Shown here one piece after another: positions 1 to 6,283 of a DNA stretch of 8,832 nt (positions within the stretch are counted from its first letter, which is position 1; each line of letters starts with the position of its first letter). Source of the stretch: a bacterium (GTDB lineage: Bacteria > ARS69); assembly GCA_025774865.1 (NCBI GenBank), contig JALGZO010000381.1:1-8832 (forward strand), read 5' to 3'. The translations under genes and the position numbers were made by a program. A model generated the notes under the pieces. The model saw nothing but the letters and a program-made list of their open reading frames with translations. It was not told where the DNA came from and did no database searches.

Positions 1-42
1 CCACCTTTTGCCGGAACGGGGATCGATGTCTCTACCGTTCGA
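1..42. other. Left-edge non-coding end; possible ribosome site for a gene beyond the edge
   Basis: No gene can be supported here. On the minus strand, positions 8-1 read AAAGGTGG, which could be the Shine-Dalgarno of a codirectional gene starting just outside the window. A weak inverted repeat (14-19 with 35-40, 15-base loop) is also present. If the ribosome site is real, the hairpin at 43-71 would lie between two cotranscribed genes. Confidence 0.2.
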
Positions 43-71
43 TCCTCCGGCGAGGCACGTCCCGCCGGGGA
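43..71 (-). terminator. GC-rich stem-loop directly after the Minf_1886-like gene, possible terminator
   Basis: On the minus strand, CCGGCGGG (68-61) pairs with CTCGCCGG (54-47) around the hexaloop ACGTGC (60-55). Past a bulged A at 46, TCC (71-69) pairs with GGA (45-43). The stem begins 2 bases after the TGA stop. No U-tract follows, so it would be a U-less terminator or a 3'-protecting hairpin at the end of the transcript; it may simply be a stable structure. Confidence 0.35.
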
Positions 72-72
72 A

Positions 73-465
73 TCAGCGCGATTCGAGAAGCTCGCGCCAG
101 TAGCTCGCGGTGTCGAAAGCCTCGTCGAACGAGTAGACCTCCCGGAAGTCCTCCTTGCTGTCTTCGTCCGTCTTCGAGAGGAGCTTCTGATCGACCAGGT
201 TGAACACGATCTCTCCGAAGTCGTCCGTGGTGTGGACGCCCCACGCGCGAAGCACCTCCGGCGCCATCACTCCGTAACGCTCGCGTGCGAACTGGCGGAT
301 CGCCTCGAGAAGCTCGCGGCCCGTCACGTGGGTCCCGGTTGCGAACACGACCTCCGACGCGTACGTCACCGCCAGGCGCGTGAACTCGTAGGCACCCAGG
401 GCATAGCGGGGGTCGCGCTCCAGAATCTCGAGCAGCGCTCGCTCTTCGGGAGCGACCTGCAGCAC
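73..465 (-). CDS. Small conserved protein of unknown function, Minf_1886 family
   Basis: About 130 aa, no signal peptide or membrane helix. The sequence resembles the uncharacterised Minf_1886 family, which I recognise from the blocks ALLEILERDPRYALGAYEF (10-28), FARERYGVMAPEVLRAWGV (59-77), DDFGEIVFNLV (81-91), LLSKTDEDSKEDF (95-107) and YSFDEAF (111-117). No catalytic motif stands out; the many Asp/Glu residues and helical pattern fit a small soluble all-alpha protein, which is inference. The start is uncertain. GTG at 465 is preferred because GGGAGG ends 10 bases upstream and the family normally begins close to the ALLEIL block. GTG at 474 has only 1 base of spacing; GTGs further upstream lie in the stem-loop leader. 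The frame stays open far into nadB, but there it is only a shadow. It is codirectional with nadB, 74 bases behind it, and a GC hairpin follows the stop directly. Confidence 0.8.
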   Translation of the reverse strand: MLQVAPEERALLEILERDPRYALGAYEFTRLAVTYASEVVFATGTHVTGRELLEAIRQFARERYGVMAPEVLRAWGVHTTDDFGEIVFNLVDQKLLSKTDEDSKEDFREVYSFDEAFDTASYWRELLESR

Positions 466-475
466 GTCGGACACG

Positions 476-481
476 CCTCCC
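476..481 (-). promoter_or_regulatory. Ribosome binding site of the Minf_1886-like gene
   Basis: GGGAGG on the minus strand, 10 bases before the GTG at 465 and 1 base before the GTG at 474. It favours the 465 start. It abuts the 3' arm of the stem-loop at 481-504. Confidence 0.6.
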
Positions 482-504
482 GGGTTCTTCACGTAACGAA
501 CCCG
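481..504 (-). promoter_or_regulatory. Stem-loop in the nadB to Minf_1886 leader, touching the ribosome site
   Basis: A perfect 7-base inverted repeat, CGGGTTC and GAACCCG, encloses a 10-base loop (488-497). It lies in the 74-base gap between the nadB stop and the start at 465. Its 3' arm ends on the first G of the Shine-Dalgarno GGGAGG. No T-run follows on either strand, so it does not look like an intrinsic terminator. It could influence ribosome access or mRNA processing; that role is inference. Confidence 0.4.
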
Positions 505-539
505 CACCCGATCGTTTATCGGACGAAGCCGCTTGGGGA

Positions 540-2165
540 TCAAGCGGTTCTGGCCACGGGAAGCCCCCGAGACTCGATCAATATGCCATCGGGCGTCAAC
601 CTCGACCAGGTTTCGAGCGCTTCCGGATCGGTTTCTGGCCGGTCGGTCAGGAAGTGGAGGCCCCGGCTCTCGGACCGATGTCGGGCCGAGCGGCTCAGGA
701 GAAGCCCGGCGAGCGCGATATTCCGAAGTTCGGCCAGGTCCCCGGACGGACGAGTCCGGCGGTAAAGATCTTCGGCCCAGCCCCTCATCACCCGGAGACG
801 TCCAATCGCCTGGTCCAGGCGCTCCCGGGTCCGCACGAGCCCCACGTAGTCCCACATGAGCCGTCGCACGGCGTCCCACTCGTGATCGAGGATCACTCCC
901 TCGTCGGCTCCGGGCGGCTCTCGTCCGGGACTGGGCGGGGGGGCCGGCTCTCCGCCGTCGTCCGCCAAGGGCTCGGAGCGGGCGGCGCGATCGGCCATGA
1001 CGAGGGCCTCCAGAAGTGAGTTCGACGCGAGTCGGTTCGCCCCGTGAACGCCGGTGAACGCGACCTCCCCCGCCGTGAAGAGCCCATCGATGGCCGTGCG
1101 GCCGTCGAGGTCGGTGGCGACGCCACCGCACATGTAATGCGCCGCCGGCACGACGGGGATCGGGTCGACCCCCGGCTCGAGACCGAACTCCTCGAGCCGT
1201 TGGGAGATGTTCGGAAACCGCCGACGGAAGCGCTCGGCCCCGATCGGGGTCGGGTCCAGCAGGACGCACTTGTCGCCGCGTTCCTTCATTTGAAAGTCGA
1301 TCTCCCGCGCGACGATGTCGCGCGTGGCCAGGGACCCGAGCTCGTGACGCGCGCGCATGAAGTCGTCGCCCGCGAGATTTCGCAGGATCGCGCCCTCCCC
1401 CCGCACGGCCTCGGAAATGAGGAAGGACTTTGCGTCCGGGTGGTAGAGGCACGTCGGGTGGAACTGCACGAATTCGAGATTCACGATGGGACAGCCCGCG
1501 CGGGCGGCCATGGCCACTCCGTCGGCCGTCGCGATGTCGGGGTTCGTCGTGTAGAGGTAGACCTTCCCGCAGCCGCCGGTCGCGAGGAGCGTCTGCCGGG
1601 CGCGTACCAGCCCCGACTCACCAGTCTCGGGAGCGAGGAACGAGGCGCCATAGCAGCGGGGGCGGCCTCGAGAGTCGGATCCTGTCCAGAGATCCAGGGC
1701 TAAATGATTCTCCAACAGTCGGATACGCGAATTTTCCTCTACTGCTTTCGTAAGCACTCGCTCGATCTCTTTGCCCGTCAGATCCTTGGCGTGCACGATA
1801 CGCCGTTGGCTGTGTCCCCCCTCCTGCCCGAGGTCGAGCGCTCCGGTCGGGTCCTCGGTGAACGACACTCCCCAATCGATGAGCTCCCGAACGAGTCGGG
1901 GACCTTCGCGGACCACGAGCTCGACCGCCTCGCGCCGGCAGAGGCCGGCCCCAGCCCGGAGAGTGTCCTCGGTGTGGAGGTCGAAGCTGTCGGTCGGGTC
2001 CATGACCGACGCCACCCCTCCCTGCGCGCGGTTCGTGCTCGAGTCGGCCCGGCTCTTCTTCGTGAGGATGAGGACGTCGCCATGGCGGGACGCTTTCAGG
2101 GCGTACGTGAGACCGGCGATGCCGCTTCCGAGAACGAGGCTCGTGCACTCGTGGACGACTCTCAA
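540..2165 (-). CDS. nadB: NadB, L-aspartate oxidase
   Basis: 541 aa FAD flavoprotein of the succinate dehydrogenase/fumarate reductase family. It oxidises L-aspartate to iminoaspartate, which NadA converts to quinolinate for NAD synthesis. LVLGSGIAGLTYAL (10-23) is the dinucleotide-binding motif. Also present are SSTNRAQGGVA (42-52), QEGGHSQRRIVHAKDLTG (114-131), LLATGGCGKVY (193-203), FVQFHPT (232-238), ISEAVRGEGA (250-259), LATRDIVARE (279-288), PAAHYMCGG (340-348) and GEVAFTGVHGANRLASNSLLE (366-386). Glu115, His236, Arg282 and His343 match the E. coli catalytic set Glu121, His244, Arg290 and His351. A Pro/Gly/acid-rich linker (about 398-425) precedes the helical C-terminal domain. The start is TTG at 2165, overlapping the lpxK stop as TTGA, with a G-rich ribosome site 7 bases upstream. 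An in-frame ATG at 2288 would add 41 Arg/Gly-rich residues with no family match. nadA and nadC are not in the window. Confidence 0.95.
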   Translation of the reverse strand: MRVVHECTSLVLGSGIAGLTYALKASRHGDVLILTKKSRADSSTNRAQGGVASVMDPTDSFDLHTEDTLRAGAGLCRREAVELVVREGPRLVRELIDWGVSFTEDPTGALDLGQEGGHSQRRIVHAKDLTGKEIERVLTKAVEENSRIRLLENHLALDLWTGSDSRGRPRCYGASFLAPETGESGLVRARQTLLATGGCGKVYLYTTNPDIATADGVAMAARAGCPIVNLEFVQFHPTCLYHPDAKSFLISEAVRGEGAILRNLAGDDFMRARHELGSLATRDIVAREIDFQMKERGDKCVLLDPTPIGAERFRRRFPNISQRLEEFGLEPGVDPIPVVPAAHYMCGGVATDLDGRTAIDGLFTAGEVAFTGVHGANRLASNSLLEALVMADRAARSEPLADDGGEPAPPPSPGREPPGADEGVILDHEWDAVRRLMWDYVGLVRTRERLDQAIGRLRVMRGWAEDLYRRTRPSGDLAELRNIALAGLLLSRSARHRSESRGLHFLTDRPETDPEALETWSRLTPDGILIESRGLPVARTA

Positions 2166-3205
2166 CGCGGTGCCCCCCCCGCGAGCCGCGACTCGACCAG
2201 CTCGAGGAGAAGGTCCTCCGAATCGACCTCGACGTCGAGGTCGAACACGGCGGGAACCGGCGGGCGGTCGACGAGCTGCGACGGCCAACGCGCCCGATCC
2301 TTCGCGGTGACCGCGAGGTGATCGGCGCCTTCCTCGCTCGCCCGGTCCGCAGCCTCGAACACCTGGAGCCGCGTGAACGGGTGGTGGTCGGGGTACCGAG
2401 TCGCCCCGGTCAGGACGAGTCCGAGGCTCTCGAGGCCGTGTTCGAAGGACGCCGGGTCCGCGACCCCCGACAGGGCATGGACAGAGGCCCCTTCGTCGAT
2501 CCGGCTGTTCGCCGTCGGCACGAGACGGGCTTGAAACACTCGCGCGGACGCGTCGAGCCCCGTCGGCTCCGCGGGCAGCCCTCCTCCCCGATCGACGAGC
2601 ACGACGACTTCAGCGCGCCGCAGCCCGGCGATGGGCTCCCGGAGCGGACCGGCGGGCAGAACCCACCCGCCGCGGCCCCCCAGATCCCCGGAGACGAGCA
2701 CGATGTCGACATCCCGCACGAGGCGTCGATGCTGAAAGCCGTCGTCCAAGACGAGTACGCTTGCTCCCCGGCCAGCGGCGAGGGCCGCACCGCGCGCTCG
2801 GTCGGGTGCGACGATCACCGGCACGTCCGGGCAGGTTCGAGCGAGGAGCGCCGGCTCGTCGCCGTCGCGCACCGCGTCGGGCCGGTCCGCATTCACCAGC
2901 CTCGGCTCAGATCCACCCTGCGCGTGGTAGCCGCGCGAGAGGATCGCCGGTCGGTGACCTCGCTCCCGGAGGCGGGCCGTGAGCCACCGGGTGAACGGCG
3001 TCTTGCCACTTCCTCCGGCGGAGAGCGCCCCGACCGATACGACCGGTTGTGACACGCGACGGTGTCGGAGCAGCCCGTGGTCGTGCAGACCGTGGAAGAC
3101 CCGCGCCCCGACGCCGTACAACCAGGACGCCGGCAACGCGATCGCCACCGGCCATGCCGCATCCAGACGGCGCGCGCCGCGGTGATCCTGGACTCGAGGA
3201 GTCAT
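2162..3205 (-). CDS. lpxK: LpxK, tetraacyldisaccharide 4'-kinase
   Basis: 347 aa. LpxK phosphorylates the 4'-position of the tetraacyl disaccharide-1-phosphate to give lipid IVA, acting at the inner membrane. The N-terminal segment (about 17-46, with SWLYGVGARVFHGL) matches the family's amphipathic membrane-binding region. The P-loop is SAGGSGKTP (62-70). ILSRGYH (88-94), GDEPALLAR (115-123, its Asp being the family's catalytic base), VLDDGFQHRRL (152-162), GGWVLPAGPLREP (179-191), YPDHHPFT (271-278) and LAVTAKDRARW (297-307) follow in the expected order. The ATG at 3205 lies in an ATGA overlap with the waaA stop; no good Shine-Dalgarno precedes it, so it is likely coupled. The C-terminus contains a run of eight G bases (Gly-Gly-Ala) just before the stop, which doubles as the nadB ribosome site. 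Confidence 0.96.
   Translation of the reverse strand: MTPRVQDHRGARRLDAAWPVAIALPASWLYGVGARVFHGLHDHGLLRHRRVSQPVVSVGALSAGGSGKTPFTRWLTARLRERGHRPAILSRGYHAQGGSEPRLVNADRPDAVRDGDEPALLARTCPDVPVIVAPDRARGAALAAGRGASVLVLDDGFQHRRLVRDVDIVLVSGDLGGRGGWVLPAGPLREPIAGLRRAEVVVLVDRGGGLPAEPTGLDASARVFQARLVPTANSRIDEGASVHALSGVADPASFEHGLESLGLVLTGATRYPDHHPFTRLQVFEAADRASEEGADHLAVTAKDRARWPSQLVDRPPVPAVFDLDVEVDSEDLLLELVESRLAGGAPR
2173..2180 (-). promoter_or_regulatory. G8 tract, probable ribosome binding site of nadB
   Basis: Eight consecutive G on the minus strand, 7 bases before the TTG at 2165. It is not a classical GGAGG, but it is the only purine-rich element at the right distance. It also encodes the last Gly codons of lpxK. 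Confidence 0.45.
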
Positions 3206-4440
3206 CGGAGGACGCCGCGATCGGACAGCCAGTCCAGCGTTCGCTTCGCCGCTCCGCCCCCGGCGGCGACGACGGCGTGAGCCGCTCGCCCCCGGCGCTC
3301 GGCCTCTTCGGTATCCCGCAGGATTCGCTCGACCGCGTCCGCCAGATCCTCCTCGTTCCGCACGCGAAGAGCGCCGCCGCTCTCCTCGAGCCGCGTTGCG
3401 AGGGCGGAACAGTTCTCGGTGTGCGGCCCGAGCAGGATCGGTCGCCCCGCGGCCGCCGCCTCCAGGGGGCTGTGACCGCCGAACGGGCGAAGGCTCCCTC
3501 CGACGAGGGCACAGTGGGATCGCCGATACGCTTCCCCGAGAACCCCCATCTCGTCGACGACGAGGATCGACCAGCCGTTATCGGAGCGAGCATCGTCGCG
3601 CTGCTCCCAGCGCCTGTGGGGCCAGCCCGATCTCGCCGCGGTCTCGGCCACCTCCCGAAACCGATCGGGATGGCGCGGGGCCAGGATCAGCTCGCCCCGG
3701 GGAAGGGTCCGCGCGACTCGACGCGTCGCGCCGATGGCGATCTCCTCCTCCCCGGGACGTGTACACGCGGCGATCCACCGCGGGCCGTCGCGCGGCGGGG
3801 CGACGCGCGGGGCGACATCGACGTCCTCCTTGAGGTCGCCCGTCACGCGAACCGCGTCGCTCGGAGCGCCGAGGGTTCGGAAGCGCTCCGCGTCCTCCTC
3901 GGTCCGGGCCCCGACCGCGGCGACGCCCTCGAGGACGCGCCGGTAGACGCCGCGCACGAACCGAGTGCGCCGCATCGACCGGGCGGTGAGGCGGCCGCTG
4001 GCGACCGCCCACGGGATGGAGCGGGCGGAGAGTTCCAGCAGGAGATTCGGCCAAATCTCCGTCTCGAGGAGAATGAGTGCGGACGGGCGCAGGCGCTCGA
4101 GAAAAGTCCGCACGCAGCGTGGCGCGTCGAGGGGAAACGGAAACGGACCGAAGTCGGGCGCGAGCCGGGCGGCCCGCGCTCTCCCGGTCCGGGTCATTGT
4201 CGACAGCGCGACCGCCCGGGGTGCGCAGCGTCCGAGCTCGCGCAGCACCGCCTCGGCGGCCGCAGTTTCTCCGACGGACGCCGCGTGGATCCACAACGGC
4301 CCGCCGCCGGGTGGCGGTCGCGGGACGAAGCCGAGCCGCTCGCGAAGCTCGCCGGGGCGCCCCCGCAGGACGAGCGATGGGATTCGGAGCGCGAGACCGG
4401 CGCCCCACACGGCACGGTAGATTGACAGGGCGACGTTCAC
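3202..4440 (-). CDS. waaA: WaaA (KdtA), 3-deoxy-D-manno-octulosonic acid transferase
   Basis: 412 aa, a GT30 glycosyltransferase that moves Kdo from CMP-Kdo onto the lipid A precursor at the inner membrane. An N-terminal hydrophobic helix (about 3-27) serves as the membrane anchor. GELRERLGF (30-38) carries the catalytic Glu (E34). PLWIHAASVGE (48-58), LLETEIWPNLL (124-134), VTGDLKED (199-206), APRHPDRF (254-261) and GGSLRPFGGHSPLEAA (314-329) followed by GPHTEN (338-343) are the family landmarks of the two Rossmann-like domains. The number of Kdo units added cannot be read from the sequence. The start is GTG at 4440, overlapping the upstream stop as GTGA. No Shine-Dalgarno is evident before it, so translation probably depends on coupling to the acyltransferase gene. 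The stop overlaps lpxK as ATGA. Confidence 0.96.
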   Translation of the reverse strand: MNVALSIYRAVWGAGLALRIPSLVLRGRPGELRERLGFVPRPPPGGGPLWIHAASVGETAAAEAVLRELGRCAPRAVALSTMTRTGRARAARLAPDFGPFPFPLDAPRCVRTFLERLRPSALILLETEIWPNLLLELSARSIPWAVASGRLTARSMRRTRFVRGVYRRVLEGVAAVGARTEEDAERFRTLGAPSDAVRVTGDLKEDVDVAPRVAPPRDGPRWIAACTRPGEEEIAIGATRRVARTLPRGELILAPRHPDRFREVAETAARSGWPHRRWEQRDDARSDNGWSILVVDEMGVLGEAYRRSHCALVGGSLRPFGGHSPLEAAAAGRPILLGPHTENCSALATRLEESGGALRVRNEEDLADAVERILRDTEEAERRGRAAHAVVAAGGGAAKRTLDWLSDRGVLR

Positions 4441-5144
4441 GCCGGAATCCGCAGGGCACTCTGGGCCCGACGACGACCGCTCGCGTACGCCTCCGCTTCC
4501 GCTTCCACGTCCGCCATTCCCTTCTCCACCCGAGCCACGATCGACCCCAGGTCACCTTCCGACCGCGAACCGCTCGGGTCGATCGGCGCACCATACACGA
4601 CCCACACTCGCGCGAACGGCTTGGGGACGAGGAAGCGATCCCACGAGCGGGCGCGCCAGGCGCGATCCGAGGAGACGCCGACCGGGACGATCGGGACTCG
4701 TCCGCGGGTCGCGATCTGAACGGTACCCGGGGCGACCGACCCTCGAGGACCGCGCGGCCCGTCGGGAGTGATGGCCAGGTCGTGACCTTCGCGCGCCCGA
4801 CGTGCCATGCGGATGACCGCCTCGGCGCCGCCCCGCGAGCTCGATCCCCGCACCGCTCCGTAGCCGAGATTGCCGGTGATGCGCGTGATGATCTCTCCGT
4901 CGCGACTCTCCGAGATGAGCACCTGAACGTCTCGGTTCCGATGCGTGAAGGAGAGGGGAAGCAGAACCCCGTGCGTGAACACGTACACGACCGACCCGCC
5001 GCCGCCGCGGGCTCGCTCGACACTTTCCCGTCCGACGTGACGGACCCGCCACGTCCGGCCGATCGCGACGACGAGATGGTGGCCGGACCGAATCCCCCAC
5101 CGCGTCGCGGGCCCTTGCACGAACCGGCGGAAAGCTCCCTTCAC
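4437..5144 (-). CDS. DUF374-family acyltransferase, probable LpxJ-like lipid A secondary acyltransferase
   Basis: 235 aa. It belongs to the DUF374 branch of the lysophospholipid acyltransferase superfamily. A hydrophobic N-terminal segment is followed by YVFTHGVLLPL, whose H58 takes the place of the catalytic His. SESRDGEIITRI (78-89), GAVRGSSSRGG (96-106) and AITPDGPRGPRG (124-135) are the block-2 and block-3 signatures, and PIVPVGVSSDRAWRARSWD (151-169) is the conserved end. Most relatives have WHG where this protein has THG. DUF374 includes LpxJ of Helicobacter and Campylobacter, a lipid A late acyltransferase that can act without prior Kdo addition. Position between lpxB and waaA supports the same kind of job, but substrate and acyl chain are inference; a phospholipid role is the alternative. 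The GTG start at 5144 forms GTGA with the lpxB stop and has a GGAGGAGG 7 bases upstream. The open frame extends upstream into lpxB only as shadow. Its own stop forms GTGA with waaA. Confidence 0.92.
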   Translation of the reverse strand: MKGAFRRFVQGPATRWGIRSGHHLVVAIGRTWRVRHVGRESVERARGGGGSVVYVFTHGVLLPLSFTHRNRDVQVLISESRDGEIITRITGNLGYGAVRGSSSRGGAEAVIRMARRAREGHDLAITPDGPRGPRGSVAPGTVQIATRGRVPIVPVGVSSDRAWRARSWDRFLVPKPFARVWVVYGAPIDPSGSRSEGDLGSIVARVEKGMADVEAEAEAYASGRRRAQSALRIPA

Positions 5145-6283
5145 CGCGAGGCCTCCTCCAGGATGATCGTCGCCGCTCGCCGCGACGCTCCCTCGCGGCC
5201 GAGCCGGTCCCGCAGCCCCCGCAGCTTCTCCGAGAGCACGTGGCGTCGATCCCCCGGTTGCAGGAGCTCGGCGACATGCTCGGCGACCCGGTCCGGGCGC
5301 GCCTCGCCCTGAAGAAACTCGGCCGCGAGCTCCTCCTGGGCCACGATGTTGACGAGCGCGATCCTCGGGATCTTCACGAGACGCTGTCCCACGAACCACG
5401 TCATGGGCGACGCCCGGTACAATACCGCGAGCGGCGTCCCGAACAGCGCCGCCTCGAGCGTCGCCGTGCCGGAGGTGACGAGCAGCGCATTCGATCCCGT
5501 CATGACCCCGGCCGCCGCTCCCGGATGGAGTCGGACGTCGAGCGGCCGCCCTCGCGCCAGCACCTGATCGTACTCCTCGAGCGGCACTCCCGGCGCCACG
5601 CTCGCCACGATGGAAAGCTCCGTCCCTCGCTCCCTCACGATCCGCGCCGCGTCGATCATCACGGGGAAGAGCCGGCGCACCTCCTGGACGCGACTCCCCG
5701 GAAGAAGCCCCAGGATCGGGGCGCCGTTTTCGGCGCCGAGCGAGTGCCGCAATTCCGAGGGATCGGGCGCCTCCGAGAGGGCGTCGAGCAGCGGATGGCC
5801 GACGAAGTCGACCGGGATTCCCGCCCGGCGGTAGATTTCCTCCTCGAACGGGAACACGACGAGCATCCGATCGACCGCCTGACCGATCTTGGGAACCCGT
5901 CCCGCGCCCCAGGCCCAGACCTGTGGGCCGATGTAGTAGACGACCGGGATCCCGCGATCCTTGGCGGCCCGGGCGATCCGGAGGTTGAAACCGGGAAAGT
6001 CGACGGGCACCACGACGTCTGGCGGATCGCTCTTCAGGAGGTGCCGCAGACGCGCTTCGAGACGGCGCAAGCGCGGGAGCTGACGAAAGACCTCGACGAG
6101 ACCCATCGCGGCGAGCTCGTCGATGGAGGTCAGAATCTCGGCGCCAGCGGCGCGAAGCGCGTCGCCCCCGACCGCGAGGATGCGCAACCCGGGCTCCTGG
6201 CGAAGCAGTTCCCGGGCGAGCTGCCCGGCCGCACGATCTCCAGACGGCTCGCCCGTCAGGATCAGGACGGTGCGTCGGTCCAC
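5141..6283 (-). CDS. lpxB: LpxB, lipid-A-disaccharide synthase
   Basis: 380 aa, the usual family size (GT19). It condenses UDP-2,3-diacylglucosamine with 2,3-diacylglucosamine-1-phosphate (lipid X) to give the beta-1,6 disaccharide at the inner face of the inner membrane. Motifs in order: GEPSGD (11-16), AMGLVEV (59-65), VDFPGFN (94-100, with the catalytic-type Asp at 95), YYIGPQVWAWG (116-126), FPFEEEIY (144-151), FVGHPLLD (160-167), LLPGSRVQEV (193-202), VTSGTATLEAALFGTP (269-284) and NIVAQEELAAEFLQ (312-325). The chosen start is GTG at 6283 because GGGAG lies 7 bases upstream and the LpxB fold begins five codons later. An ATG at 6325 in the same frame would add 14 residues with no family match and deepen the overlap with the preceding gene. 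The start lies 22 bases inside the oxidoreductase gene. The stop shares a GTGA with the next gene. Confidence 0.96.
   Translation of the reverse strand: MDRRTVLILTGEPSGDRAAGQLARELLRQEPGLRILAVGGDALRAAGAEILTSIDELAAMGLVEVFRQLPRLRRLEARLRHLLKSDPPDVVVPVDFPGFNLRIARAAKDRGIPVVYYIGPQVWAWGAGRVPKIGQAVDRMLVVFPFEEEIYRRAGIPVDFVGHPLLDALSEAPDPSELRHSLGAENGAPILGLLPGSRVQEVRRLFPVMIDAARIVRERGTELSIVASVAPGVPLEEYDQVLARGRPLDVRLHPGAAAGVMTGSNALLVTSGTATLEAALFGTPLAVLYRASPMTWFVGQRLVKIPRIALVNIVAQEELAAEFLQGEARPDRVAEHVAELLQPGDRRHVLSEKLRGLRDRLGREGASRRAATIILEEASR
5152..5159 (-). promoter_or_regulatory. Ribosome binding site of the DUF374 acyltransferase gene
   Basis: GGAGGAGG on the minus strand, 7 bases before the GTG at 5144. 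It is the strongest Shine-Dalgarno match in the window, it also encodes Glu-Glu near the LpxB C-terminus, and it fixes the start of the acyltransferase. Confidence 0.8.

Noticed and set aside
508-522. Short inverted repeat (5-bp stem, 5-base loop) as a nadB terminator
   Set aside because: The stem is too short and has no T-run; kept only as part of the structured leader.
466-1452. 459-codon open frame including the Minf_1886-like gene
   Set aside because: Everything upstream of about 474 overlaps nadB in another frame and has no family match; only the last about 130 codons look real.
1690-1790. Lower-GC patch within nadB as a possible insertion or internal promoter
   Set aside because: It encodes uninterrupted, conserved NadB sequence (HAKDLTGKEI onward); local codon choice explains it and no convincing promoter elements were seen.
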